NCBI GenBank assembly: GCA_964036045.1
Contig: OZ038383.1
Location: 13,098,430 to 13,162,429 of the forward strand
Length of the DNA: 64,000 nt
DNA from: Eutreptiella sp. 'Long Island Sound 2002'
Taxonomy: Eukaryota > Euglenozoa > Euglenophyceae > Eutreptiales > Eutreptiaceae
Direction: 5' to 3'
Numbering within the stretch: position 1 is the stretch's first letter; every line of letters begins with the position of its first letter. The position numbers were made by a program, and so were the translations under genes. Positions 10,892 through 23,700 of the stretch are shown here, one piece after another. The notes below the pieces were generated by a model. The model did not search any database, had not been told where the DNA came from, and was given only the letters and a program-made list of their open reading frames with translations.

Positions 10892-13800
10892 TCACCGCCC
10901 TGCGCTCTCCCCTGTGAGCATCACTGGTCTTTCCAGTGCGCCTTCGGAATCCACGAAAGCATGACATTGCCGTTTGAAGGAGCGCAGCAAACATTCGCCG
11001 TAAGCATTTTCCTGCTGACATTCCCCTGGCGTCGCGGACATGCTTGGACGGCCATACCCCCCTGCTGAATTCGTTGGAAGCCAGCGCGGATGGCCCCCCT
11101 TCGCTGTCCCACATTGAGGCCTTGAGGCCCATACGACGTTGCGCAACGGATGCCGCTGTCATCGGCATTGCAAATTTGGGTGTGTGGTCTGGTCCCATGG
11201 CACTTGCGGAATCCAGACCAGTCTATGTGTGTCTGCAGACTATATATTGCCTGAACTCAGGCGTTTTTCTGTCAACCCCCTCTGCATATGCCTTATCCTG
11301 ACCGGGGCGTGGTTTGGCGCTCTGTTCAGAGAGTGTTTACACGCCTATTTACCCTTTTATTGCTCACTTCTCTGCCGTCCAGGGTATGTGCATCTGTATG
11401 TTGAGTGTTAATGGCCCATCACTGCAGTATGGACTGTTTTTCCCCAGAGGGGATGCGATTCGGAATACGAAGGCACCCTGAGTCGCCGTGTACATGTTTC
11501 TACATAAGGTCCAGCCTGGACCATTACCTAAGTACAGATTGTCACGTGTGTGTGCCCGTGATACCGTGTGCCCTAGTGGCTGTGATGTGCTGAGATCCTG
11601 ATTGCGCCAGGCGGGAAGCCCAGTTGCCTGACTACACTCCCAGCGGTCTGCCACTGTCAGTCCCAGCGTGAGCCTACCGACTCACGGAGGCACTTGCAGT
11701 CGGCTGGCAACCTTCGGTGTCCTGACCTCGGTCAGTCTGCCTGGGAAACTGGTGGTTTCAGGAGTCGACGCCTCCGCCCAGACTGCATGGGGACTCCCCC
11801 ATGCATGGCCTTCGTGGTAATGGGGCGAGGGAAAAGACGGCCTTGATGCCCGATCCTTTATGGGGAAGCTCGTTTGGCTTTACCACTCTGGACTCGCGTC
11901 GTGGACATGGACATGGTGCGCCCGAGGGAGGATCCGTGGGGACTCTCCCCCAGTCTGCGGCCTTGGGAAGCTTGGGGTAGCTTGATGGATCTTCGTGGTC
12001 GCTTTCGACCTGTGGGACCACCTCGGTCGCTGTGTGACGCCTATGTTGGCCGTGTATGCCACTGCCACTGTGGTAGTGAGCGCCGCAGCTGGCACCCGGT
12101 GCGCCTGGTTTGGGTAACGGGTCCTTTGGATGCCAAACAATCGCGGCCAGGACCCGGGACTTGATACTTGATACTATACTTGCGGTTACCAGGATACAGC
12201 ACCGTACTTGTCCTACTGTTGAGCTGTAATGGGCAACCTAACCCGAAAACGAGCCTGAAGTGAAAAGTGTGACCCCCCCCTTCAAGGGATGGTCCTGGGT
12301 ACCCGCTGCTATGCTTGGGTGTTATCAAGCCCCCCATGGTTTGCTCTACGGAGGGGGGTGAAGCGGTACCCAGAACCTATGGCTAATGGCCCAGAGGCCC
12401 GTGAGCTGTCATACCCGTGCGGAAGCCGTTGACACCGGCTGTCAGCGGGATATCCCTGTTCTCTAATCCGCGAGATCTGGAATCTGATCCCTAACCATTA
12501 AATCGATGTAGAATTACCATAATTTTACTGTCCTGGTCGATTTTCGGTTAGAAATCGGTGAAATACCCGATTTCTACCACGATTTCTAATTGCCGTGAAA
12601 TCGCCGCCTGTTGTAGCCTGCTCGCGCGCTTTCATCGCTTCTCCGTGGGGAGTCTTGTGGCGGACTTTTCTCGAGTACCTTTGAGGTTCTAAAGGAGGTT
12701 AAGGGCTGGATCGAGAGGGTTTTTCTTGTACCTCCATCTGTTGTGTTCACCAGAACCTTTCGCCGTTGCGTCTGAGAGAAAATCAGCGCGCAAACTGTTC
12801 CGTCGATCGCTCGAACTCATGGTTCTCAAGGACCATGAGCTCGGACGGAACCCTACATCCCCCCCCTATGCCTATCATCCATGCCCCTTTCACGTGGGCA
12901 TACCACTTTGCATGGGGAAGAGGGCAATAGGGATGTTTTAGGCAGCCTATGGGTTTCGCAAACCCAAGTCGTTTGCGTGCGCAAACGCTAACTTTGTGGC
13001 CTTGTGAGCATGCACGTTTTCAACCGAACACAATGCTCACAAGACCAAAAACCCTAGGCAATTTTCGTCTTTCGGGCCAACTCAAAGATAGCTCCACGCA
13101 ATTCAATGCGTACCAAAAATCATTTTTTGAAAAAGGACAAAGTTTGTCGGAGGATTTGGCCCAAATGGCCGATCCCCAGAGGCTTGTACTCGAAGTACAT
13201 GGGGAGTTCAGCCTTGAACCAAGGCACTATGTAAAGTAGAGACCACAAAGAACATCGTGAATAGCTCGGTTGACTTTTGCAACCTTGCCTTATATTTTCT
13301 ATAGTGCCGTCTTGTGAGCACGCGTGCCCCACTGCCTCTTTGCACATGGGCTCATATGCAAACGCTAATGACATCAATGGGCGAGGACAATCTAACCATA
13401 GTGTGCATATTTGAAAGCACCTACTATGGGCCTACTCCAAACATGTTTGCTCATATTTTTGATCGTCAATGACCCAAAGATATGTATATACCAATATCGC
13501 CGATATGTGCACTTTTTCCCACAAATAGTGTGCTTCAAGGATTGACGTGTTAAAAATGTTTCCATAACGCTTTGAACCCCAACCCTTATCGCAAAAGGGA
13601 AGCAAAGCTTCGGTTTGCATCCATGCAAAAGCCCGAGGCTCGTCTCTCTTGTGACACGGAGACACAATTTTTCGAGTGACCACTTTTGGGTGAATTTTGG
13701 CCGTTTTGCCCAGAATGGCCACAAACCCCGTCTCCCCCTTAATGTTTGGCCCGAGGTTACGTGCGCTACTTGACTAAGGGTAAGGGCGATTCGGAGAGGG

Positions 13801-14781
13801 AACATAAACCCGCATTGAATGGAGTGTGTCCCCGTGTGGCCTCTCCTCGTGAGGGGAGAGTTGTGAGTCACCCAATTTGGGGTATGTTGCCATTCTGCCC
13901 CATTTGTGTGACATTTTCCCTCCAAGGGGGAAAATAGCTGAAGGAACCTATGAGGGTTGGCAAGTGGCATATATTGGGACCTAAGTCCCATGTGTCTATA
14001 GCATCTTTGGTTGGAAGGATCCTCGCCGTGACCATGGAGATATGGAATCATGAGTGCGGGGCATTTCGGCCAAATTTCGCTATTATTACCATTTTATGCC
14101 ATATTCGAATTACCATATCTCCATTGGGCACGGAACCTAGCCAGGAAGGAGGGGCAATTATTGTAGCATATGTAAAAGGGTTGAATGCCATTGAGTTTCG
14201 TATTTGCTCCTCCGGCTCATCCGGAGTTATTCAACTTTTGGTGCGATCCATGATCCCCCCCTTTGCACCGCATGCTGCTTTCTGCCCCAGGCACAGGAGG
14301 CAGGCAGGGGGGGTGGACGTGTGGGTCACAGGGGGGGGGGAGGTGGTGTTGCAACTGCAGCACAGGGAGCATGTGGGGACCGAGTGGGGGGCAGAGAGAG
14401 CGGTTCAGATACGGCCAGACAGAGCGGTGTGGCTCGAGGCGGGATGGAAGGGAAGGTACAGGGTGGCGGCGGGGGGAAGCCGGTGGTGCACCTAGGATTT
14501 TATGGGGTCCAAAAATCCCAAAACCAGCTACAGTCAGAAATACTACTTTTTTTGTCAAATTATACCATAAAGAGGATATTTTCCGGAGTTAGCCCCCCTC
14601 CTACCCTCCAAATTGGAAATTTTCCAGCCCCTAGATCGACAATGCAGGCTTGATTCCATCTAAAATCGGCCGTATCCGAGAAATATGACATTCACCATCT
14701 AGTTGCGAATAGCAGCTTTTGTATAGCTCAAACCATACATGTTTGTTTTTGGCAAGAAATACGGTTTTTTGGTAATGGCGG
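9801..14781 (+). repeat. Direct duplication, second copy (4981 bp)
   Basis: Second copy of 3889-8869 (three substitutions noted). It runs straight into the 185-bp satellite at 14782, whereas the first copy is interrupted at the equivalent point by the 8870-9800 segment. The second copy therefore preserves the original right-hand junction. The part 11771-14781 is non-coding, as described for 5859-8869. Confidence 0.9.
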
Positions 14782-16412
14782 CTACAAACACTCGATAACC
14801 TGCTCCAAAACCTTGCAAAACAAGTTCTTCTGAGTCCACCACACTCAAAATAGGGTATGGGGCCCTACAACTGACCACTCATGCCCCCAAAATGCTGTTT
14901 TGGGCCAAAAAAAATGGCTTTTTTTGGGCAAAAAAAGCGGTTTTTTGGTGATGGTGGCTCCGGAACCCTTGATCATTTGCTCCAAAACACTGAAAAACGC
15001 GCTTTTTTGAGTCCACCATCCTCAAAATAGGGTATGGGGCACTACCTGTGACCACTCAGGCCCCAGAAACACTGTTTTACGCCAAAAATTGGCTTTTTTT
15101 GGCCATTTTTTGCCAAAAAAGCGTTTTTTTGGTGATGGCGGCCCTGAAACCCTTGATTATCTGCTCCACAAACTTGCAAAACGCTTTGTTTTGAGTCCAG
15201 CACCCTGAAAATAGGGTATGGGGCCCTACAACTGACCACTCAGGCCCCAATAACGCTGTTTCAGGCCAAAAAATGGCATTTTTTGGCCATTTTTGGGCAA
15301 AAAATGCGGTTTTTTTTGGTGATGGTGGCTCCGAAACACTCGATAACCTGCTCCCAAAATTTGCGACACACGTCTTTTTGACTCCAGCACCCTCAAAATA
15401 GGGTGGGGGGCCCTACAACTGACCACTCACGCCCCAAAAACACTGTTTTGGGCAAAAAATGGCATTTTTTGGCCATTTTGGGGCAAAAAATGCGGGTCTT
15501 TGGTGATGGCGGCTCCAAAACAATCAATAACTTGCTCCACAACCTTGCAAAACCCGTTTCTTTGAGTTTAGCACCCTCAAAATAGGGTGAGGAGCCCTAC
15601 AACTGACCACTCAGGCCCCAAACACACTGTTTTAGGCCAAAAAATGGCTTTTTTTTGGCTATTTTTGGGCCAAAAATGCGGTTTTTTGGTGATGGCGGCT
15701 CCGACAAACTCGATTACTTGCTCCAATACCTTGCACAACACTTTTTTTTTGAGTCCAGCACCCTCAAAATAGGGTGGGGGGCCCTACAACTGACCACTCA
15801 CGCCCCAAAAACACTGTTCTAGGCCAAAAAATGTCTTTTTTTGGCCATTTTTGGGCAAAAAATGCGGTTGTTTGATGATGGCGGCTCCAAAACACTGGAT
15901 AACCTGCACCAAAACCTGGAAAAACACGTTTCTTTGAGTCCAGCACCCTCAAAATAGGGTGGGGAGCCCTACAACTGACCACTCAGGCCCCAGACACACT
16001 GTTTTAGGCCAAAAAATGGCTTTTTTTGGCCATTTTTTGGGCAAAAAATGCGGTTCTTTTGGTGATGGCGGCTCCGAAAAACTCGATAACCTGCTCCAAA
16101 ACCTTGCAAAACACGATTCTTTGAGTCCAGCACCCTGAAAATAGGGTGGGGGGCCCTACAACTGCCCACTCAGGCACCAAAAACACTGTTTCAGGCCAAA
16201 AAGTGGCCTTTTTTGGCCATTTTGGGCAAAAAATGGGGTTTTTTGGTGATGGCGGCTCCGAAACACTCGACAACCTGCACCAACAACCTGGCAAAACACG
16301 TTTCTTTGAGTTCAGCACCCTCAAAATATGGTGGGGGGCCCTACATTCAACCACTCAGGCCCCACAAACACTGTTTCAGGCCAAAAAACTGGCATTCTTT
16401 GGCCATTTTTTG
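14755..16412 (+). repeat. Satellite array, ~185-bp monomer, about nine units
   Basis: The anchor CTGACCACTCA or a close variant recurs near 14869, 15044, 15228, 15417, 15601, 15787, 15972, 16156 and 16343, a period of about 175-189 bp. Each monomer also carries a GGTGATGGCGGCTCC-like block, a CACCCTCAAAATAGGGT block and A/T homopolymers. Monomers differ by several point changes and small indels, so the array is moderately old. Open frames across it are by-products of the repeat. Confidence 0.9.
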
Positions 16413-16418
16413 GGGCTG

Positions 16419-19331
16419 GCATTTGACCTGGCGAGCGGACCAGGGGGAGGGGTCCCAGTCAGGAAAGAGTGCGGAGGAGAGCTGCCAGGAGGAGGACATG
16501 AGGCGAGTAGCATGCGCGCACAGTTCACTGGGGCGGCATTGACTCCGGCACCCACGACACAGGGACACAGGGGGCAGGGGTTGGTGTATACGTTCGGAGA
16601 GGAGATGACGCTGAAGGCGGCGGAGGCCATCAAAATGGTGCTGGATGAAGGGACAGCGTGCATGGCCAACCGCACGTACCATGTGCACCCAGAAACGGGG
16701 GACACGTGGCAATATGCATTCCGGGGGGACGACGGCATGGAGAGTATAGAGCCACTGCCGGAGGGTGAGAGGCAGGGTGCAGAGATATCAGCCCTTGCCA
16801 GGGTGGAAGAAGAATAGGCGCGGGAGACGTGAGGAGTGGAGCAAGGAATGTGGGCGGTGGGGGCCATTCGGCGTGCGAGGTACCGCAGGGGAGAATGGAT
16901 GACGCGGGAGGACACAAAGGCGATATTCCCCGTGGCGACGAAGGGGCCGGCGGCGGCACAGTGGACGGGACAGGCAGTCCACATCATCCTCCCGGATGAC
17001 AGGGTGGGAAGCAGGGGGATGGTGGAAGTCGAGGTACGCCACGGACAAGGGGCAAGGTACCAGTACGATGTGCTGGTCCCAAACGTGGTGGTCACCACAG
17101 CAGCGGCGGCGGGTATGGAGGTCCGGATTGGACTCGGCCGGGAGGGATAGGCGGTACAGGTTTACACCATGGGACACTGGGAGGGACAGCCGGCAATCCA
17201 ATGGATGGCGGAGCCCACGTGGAGGGAGCCGCTGCATCCCTAGGGCCAGGTGGGGAGGGGAAAGGCGGATGCGGCGGACTCTGCTGAGCTGGACAGAGCA
17301 GAGAAAGAAAAGGAGAAGCGCCAGAAGGAGGTAGCGGCGGAAGGGTTGGACATGCTCGGGGACGGCAGGGACAGAAAGGATATGCTGCAGAAGTGGGCAC
17401 AGAGGCTGAGGGGCAAGGCGACGGCAGGTCAGAATGTCTTGATAGAAAATGGAGAGGCGCAACCAGGGCTGGAAGACCGCATCAAAGGATGTAGGGGTGA
17501 AGAGGTACGGCAGATGGTGAGCAAGGCTAGGTACCACCTGAAGGCCAGGGCGGAGGCGGTCGAGGACAAGTGCAGGCCAGAGTGCACGCTGGCCAGGTGC
17601 CTTTGCAGACTGGACGGACCGCAGGAGCCCAAGGGAGGATACCATGGGATCAGAGTAAGGCAGCCCAGGAGACAAGGGCCTATGTGGCTGCAGATGGGGG
17701 AAGAGGAAGGGGCACCGCTGGTGTACTTCCACCAAGTCAAGCACATGTGGGTGGGATATGCGGATGGTCGGACCAAAACAGTGGGGGAGGAGGAGGAAGG
17801 GGGTGAGAGGCAAGCAAAGGCGCAGCTCCTCACAGCAAAGAAGGTGGAGCCAAAACAGGCGGTGCTGTGGATGCAGATGCAGCGGGATGCGCAGGTAGCG
17901 GCGTTTGCGGACAGCACGAGCAGAACGGTGGAGGCTTGGGGGCCCACGAGGCAGGTCTTGGCCATGGCGCTGTACGTTGGGGAGACAGTGCGGCGCAGCA
18001 GAGGCATGGCCGGAGAGTGGGACCCAGACACAGAAATGCACCGGATGCGCAAGGTTATCACCATGGTTGACTATGGCGAAGCGGCGTGGAGGAGGGCCAA
18101 AGGGCACACAATACAAGTAGTGTCCCCACAGGCGAGTGCCACGGGGGCTGCAGACCAAGGGGTCACGGACCTGGTGCAGGACGGACACACGTGTTGGGTC
18201 ATGGAACCCAGGGGGGATAGGCGCCAAGCGATGGTGTATACGGCGGAGCCGTTGAAAAGGGTGGAGCACCCGCTCATGCGGTGGGTCGGGGAGGTGGAAG
18301 AGGTGCGGGTTGAAAGAACGGAGGCGGTACGCGAGATGGCCGTCCTACGGGCGTTGGAGTCGCAAATGGATAGGTGTGCGGAGGCGTAAGAAGCGGAAGA
18401 TATCAGGGAACAGATCCCCCAGGCATTGGAGTGGGTGGCCAGCAGCAGGGGAGGGGAGCAGCCGAGGTGGATCGTGGCACCTGGAACGGAGGACAAGCAC
18501 AGGAAGGAGGCATTGGGGAGAGCGAGAAGGCTCACGGAGCGGGCCAGGAAGCAGGGCCAGGAGGTGGAAGACGATCAGGGGGGGGAGAGGCCAAGTAGGT
18601 GGAGGGGGATGTGGAGGGGGAGAGGGGGACAAATGCGGTTCATAGTGCCGGATGGGGATGGTGAGGAGGAACGAGACGAAAGGGGGCAGGATCAAGCGCG
18701 GGGAGTGGAAGGCGGGGAGCCGGGGCTGGCAGCAGGCGGGCGGGAAGACAGAGAGGAGGGAGAAGAAGAGGTGGAGGAGGGAGAAGCGGAGGGAGGAGGG
18801 CAGGAGAGTGCTGTTGGAGACAGGGTGGAGGAGGGGAGCAATGGTGAGGGGACAGGAGAGGGAAGTGAGAGGGAAGGCGGCAAGCGGGGGAGAGAGGCGG
18901 ACGAGCAGGACCTGCACGCAGAGCAGCAGCAGGAGGGGGAAGGGGAAGGGAGGCCAAGAAGGAAAAGGGCGAGGGGAGTCAGGTACGGGGAGGAGCAGCG
19001 GGGCCGTGAAGAGCAGGGGGTGGTGCGGGAAGGGATGACAGTGTATGGTCTGCACAAGGTGAGTGGGAAGTGGAGGAGGTATGTGGGAACGGTGGAGGAG
19101 ATGATCGAACATCAAGATCGCAAGAGACATGTGACGAGGGCAGCCATCGTGCAGTGGGAGGATCAGGGGGAGGGAGATGAGGAGAGACTGCCGTACCCGG
19201 TGGAAAGGTTGCAGGTATGCCCGCAAGGTAGGGAGATGGAAATACACGGACAGTTGGTTCTGGAGCAGGAGGCGAGAGAATTGGAAGGAGAAGAGGTGTC
19301 GACGGGGGGGAAGAACAAGAAGAGGAAGTGA
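16419..19331 (+). pseudogene. ORF1-like region of the non-LTR element, with five or six in-frame stops
   Basis: Frame 0 reads as sensible protein from about 16419 to the TGA at 19329-19331, broken by TAG 16815, TGA 16830, TAG 17148, TAG 17241 and TAA 18387, with no frameshift needed. The product would be highly charged, with a Lys/Glu-rich helical stretch after 17275 and a very acidic Glu/Gly tract at 18660-18960. I recognise no RNA-recognition motif or CCHC knuckle, so the role in RNA binding is inferred from position only. The final TGA lies six bases before the ATG of the next frame, as expected for a true ORF1/ORF2 boundary. Confidence 0.65.
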
Positions 19332-19337
19332 CAATTA

Positions 19338-20759
19338 ATGAAGCCGGGGGCGGCCGGTAAGAAGAAGAAAGAAGCCAGACGGAGACAGGGGGGAAGGAGC
19401 ATCGGGGAAGGAAAAGGCACAACGGACAATGGGGATCTGCGAGAGGATGGGGAGGGCAGGTGGCAACGCATGAAGTTGTACACCCATAATGACCCCGCGG
19501 CACTGTATCGGGCGGACAAGGCAGCGTGGCAGCAGATGAGGCTGCATGAGGCGGACCCCGACGTGGTGGCGTACCAGGAGATAAGGTCGCAGGGGAAGGA
19601 CAACGTCGTGTGCGCGCAGATGTACGACAAGGAGGGGAGGGAGTACCAGCGGGAGTGGGCGCAGGGGGTGCCGCTGTTGGTGTGCAGAGGGCTCAGCGTT
19701 GTGCAGGACAAGAAGGTGGGAGCGAGGGGACGAAGGGCGGTATATGATGTGGCGACGGAGCATGGACAGGTAGTCATCATCAACTGCCATGTCCCACATA
19801 GGAGGAGGGTCAAGGGGTATGTGGCGCAGCTGAGGATGGAGTACGTCAGGGCGCTGGAGAGGGGGCCGGTCATCGTGGTTGGAGACTTCAACTACAATCC
19901 CCGGAGGAGGGGCGCGGAGACGGAGGTGGACCGCGAGGTGCGGAAGTTTGTGGAGGAAATGAGGCTGCAGGATGTGTCGTACAGTGGAGCGCCGGGCCCC
20001 TCACACTACCCGGCACCGGAAGGCAGCGCGCCGTCGCGGATAGACGCGGTGTACGCGGACCCCAGCTGGGTCAAGGGGGTGACGGCGGGATACATGGTGG
20101 GGCCGGAAGAAATGCAGGACAGGAAGGGGCATTGCCCCATGATGGTGACCGTGGATGTGAAGGTGGGGGAGCCCGGGGACGAACAGGAGGATGAGCAGGG
20201 GTCGGACGAGGAAGGCGTCAGCCTGCCGCCGATGGTGAAGTGGCCGGAGGAGGGGGACGAGGGGTGGCAACAGTGGGGGCAGCGGGTACACACCAAAATG
20301 AGGCAGGGGAAACACGTGCATCAAGCCATGAGGAGGGCAGCGCGGATATGCGGGTTTACCAAGCAAGGGGGGGAGTCGCAGGCACAGCCCAAGCTGCAAA
20401 GGCTGGTGGCCACCCTGAGGAAACGGCAGCACGAGGAGGTCGAGGCAAGGGCGCGGGAAGAGGGGACGAAGTGGCAAACGGAGGTGATACAGGCGAAGAA
20501 GAAGGTGCGAACAGCGAGGAGGGCTGTGGAGGAGGAACAGGAGAGGATATACCAGAAAGTGGTGGCAGAGCATGAGCGGTACATGGAAAGGGCGGTACCG
20601 TACAAGTCACTACGGTACATCAGAGAGCTCGCTGAGGCTGGAAAACCAAAGGAAATCAGGGCGGTACGCCTGCAGTGTGGCAGGGTCACTGGCAACAAAA
20701 GAGAAGTGCTGGAGGAGGTGGCGCAGAGTTTCAGGAGGCAGCACAACCAGGGGCAATAG
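19338..20759 (+). CDS. ORF2 N-terminal part: APE-type endonuclease
   Basis: The first ATG after the ORF1 stop begins an exonuclease-endonuclease-phosphatase fold domain that nicks target DNA to prime reverse transcription. Catalytic landmarks are in order: Glu81 in VAYQE, Asn149 in INCHVP, Asp183 and Asn185 in VGDFNYNP, Asp236 in SRIDAVY, and His265 in GHCPM, which replaces the usual Ser-Asp-His. A basic, helical linker follows to a TAG at 20757-20759. The same frame continues into the RT, so the stop probably splits one ORF2 by nonsense mutation; readthrough or separate translation is less likely. Confidence 0.85.
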   Translation: MKPGAAGKKKKEARRRQGGRSIGEGKGTTDNGDLREDGEGRWQRMKLYTHNDPAALYRADKAAWQQMRLHEADPDVVAYQEIRSQGKDNVVCAQMYDKEGREYQREWAQGVPLLVCRGLSVVQDKKVGARGRRAVYDVATEHGQVVIINCHVPHRRRVKGYVAQLRMEYVRALERGPVIVVGDFNYNPRRRGAETEVDREVRKFVEEMRLQDVSYSGAPGPSHYPAPEGSAPSRIDAVYADPSWVKGVTAGYMVGPEEMQDRKGHCPMMVTVDVKVGEPGDEQEDEQGSDEEGVSLPPMVKWPEEGDEGWQQWGQRVHTKMRQGKHVHQAMRRAARICGFTKQGGESQAQPKLQRLVATLRKRQHEEVEARAREEGTKWQTEVIQAKKKVRTARRAVEEEQERIYQKVVAEHERYMERAVPYKSLRYIRELAEAGKPKEIRAVRLQCGRVTGNKREVLEEVAQSFRRQHNQGQ

Positions 20760-20783
20760 GAGCTCAGCGGGATCACAAGGAGA

Positions 20784-23700
20784 ATGGTAAGGGCGTTACC
20801 GCGGGTGTTCACAGCGGAGCAGAGCGAGGACATACACCGCAGCAGGGTGACGCTAGGGGAAATTAAGGAGGCAGTGAAGGCTCTCAAGGGGAAAAAGAGC
20901 CCGGGAGTGGACCAGCTGGTGGCGGAGGCGTACCAGCACCTAGAGGCGCCGGAGCTGGATGGTCTAGCGGGGAGGGTCACGGAGGTGTTGCGCACAGGCG
21001 AGCCCCCGGTGGAATGGGGGGGCAAGGTGCGGCCCCTGTACAAGAAGGGGGATCACCTCAGGCCGGAGAACTGGAGACCAATATGCTGTGCCGTCACGGA
21101 GGCCAAGCTGGTCTGGATGGTGATCTTCGGGAGGATACAGCGGCGGCTGTATGCAGCGGGGGTCATACCGGACAATATGTGGGGGTCAGTGCCAGGTAGG
21201 TCCACACAGGAGGCAAGCTTCCTGTACGATATGTACCTCGATGATGAGGACCTAGAGGCGTTCATGGCGTCTGTGGACGCGAAGGGGGCGTTTCCCAACA
21301 CGCCGCAAAGGGTCATAGAGGAGGTGTGGCGACAGCTAGGACTCCCATATGGTGACTTAGTGGAAAAGTACCTGCGCACGAGGAGGTACACGGTCGCCAC
21401 AGGGAAAGGGTTTACCGAGTGGGTTACCCCAGGCAGTGGGGTGCCACAAGGCAGGGTGGAAGGCCCATTCCTATACTTGCTGGCCATGCTCCCCCTGATG
21501 AGTTGGATAGCGCGGGAATATCCACAACTGGCGAGGGCGCCACACACGTCGCCGGCGCAGGCGTATGTGGATGATGCGGTGCCCATGGCGCGGGATGAAA
21601 AAGCCCAACAGGTGGTACAGGACCTGATGCAGAGGTACGGGAGGGATAACCACCTTGTCTGGAGCGCGGAGAGGTCGGCGGTTCTGAGGAGGGGTGGGGA
21701 GGAAGGCATGGCGCTGGATGTAAGAGACGGAGTGGCATGGCTGGAGAGGGCAGAGGAAGCGGTGGTGCTGGGACATGTGCAGGCCATGGAGGTGAGGGGG
21801 GTCAGGCTACCTGACAAATTAGTCAGGGGGTTCAGGGCGATGCTGGTGGTCCTGCGGCATCACCCCCTGTCAGTGCAGACGACCCTGTACTACCTGCGGT
21901 CGGTGCTCAATGCGGTGGTAGGGTACCAGGGGATGCACCTCCCGTACTGGAGGAAGCAACTGGAGGAGGTGGGGGGAGAAGTGCGGAGGCTCATCAGAGG
22001 GTATGAGGGGATACCCACAGAGGTGCCGTGGTGCGTGTTGCGGTCGCCGACGGCCTACTATGGAGAAGGGATGCCAACAGCGGGGGAGGCGTACAGGGCA
22101 CACACGGCGAGGACGCTGAGCAGGATGTGCCACAATCAGGAAGAGGTGGTGAGACGGGTGTGCTATCACGCGGTCACAGAGGTTCAGAATGAGGAGAACA
22201 TGTGCCCGCGCTATGTGTGGCACCGGCGAAGACGGTTGGCGGCGGGGAAGAAGGAGCGCATGTGGCGAGCTCTACAGGCAGTGTTGCCGGGGGAAGAACA
22301 CATGCTGGAAACCAACAGGACGTGCGGTAGAAGGGGACCAATCCTGGTCCTGGACACGGACTTCGGGGGGGCGGCACATGGGACAGTACGGTGGATCAGG
22401 AAGGAAGGGGTGAGCATGGAGGTGCTGCACGTGCGCAGGAAGGATATGAAGGAATACAAGAAGGCGGGGCTGCACAATGCGGAGTTCTATCGGGACACCA
22501 GGGTGGTGGAATGGGGTGCATACAGGTGGATGATGAGGAGAGCACGAGGACAAGAGGACCGCACGAGGTGGAGCAGGAGGATGCGCGCGATGTGGAACGA
22601 GTGGGTAGCGCTGTGGGGGATCCAGCAGAGGAAGCCAAGATGCGGGAGGGGAGAGGGGGCGCAGCAAGACAGAGTGGTGCTGGACAGCGGGGAGAGGGAC
22701 AAGGCCAGACCGGGCATACTCTTGTGTGCGCCGCTGGGACTCAAAGGACCGAGGGGCAAGGTACAGAGTGCGGCCGGGCAGTGGTATGATGTCCATGCAG
22801 ATATGTTCCGGAAAGACAACATCCCGGAAGGGGCAGGACAGGGGGACCAGTGCTGGAGGTGCACCAAGGAGGCGGGGCAAAACCCGTGGCCCGTCCTACG
22901 AATGACGGCGTGGGCGTTCCCGAACGCGGCCATGCGCACTACGGACACCAGGGGGCAGTGGTGGGGGCCGGTGCTGCGGCTGCCCAAGGAGGTGCAGGAG
23001 GATGAGGAGGCCCAGGGGGACGTGGAGGTCTGGTGGGGAGAGGAAAAGGAGGGGAAAAGAACAGGGGTCCAGTTGGGATGGGACACAGTGCGGGGACTAC
23101 AAGAAGAGGATGATGGAGTGGCGGTGAGTTTCCGGATGACAGACACGGGGAGGCCCGACGAGGAGGCGCCCATAGTGCCCCTGGGCCACAAGTGTGGAGA
23201 CAGTGCGAGGAGGATCAGGCTGACGGTCCACGGGTTGCCAGCGGACAGGGTATGGTACTTGGTTCTGGTACAGGCATACCTGGAGCAGGGCAGGGCGAAA
23301 GGGGACAGGGCATGGTGTCACGGAGTGTTGGTGACGATGGGATGGAACGCCAGGACGGAAAATAAGTGGGCGGTCTACAGAGGGGTGAGAGAGCTAAGCA
23401 TCGGGGATGGGGTACGAGAGTATGGCATTGGGAGGCACAAGGTGTACTGCCACTACCCAAGGGAGGTGGTGCGCACACCGGAGCCCACGAAGGAGAGGGT
23501 GGTGCTTTTTCTGGACGGGTCCGGGCTGGAAGGACAGCCGCCCATGGCGGGGGCAGCGGCGGTAAGGGTCAAGGGGGTGGGACAGCTGACGGAAAGTGTG
23601 GTGGAAAAGATGGTGTACGGAGCAGCGTCCCATGGAGAGGTGCAGGCGGTGGCGGACTTGGTTGGGGAGATAGGGGAGGACGTACGGGAAGTGTGGATGG

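Noticed and set aside
14755-16412. CRISPR-like array
   Set aside because: Whole ~185-bp monomers are repeated with point differences. There are no short identical repeats with unique spacers, and the context is eukaryotic.
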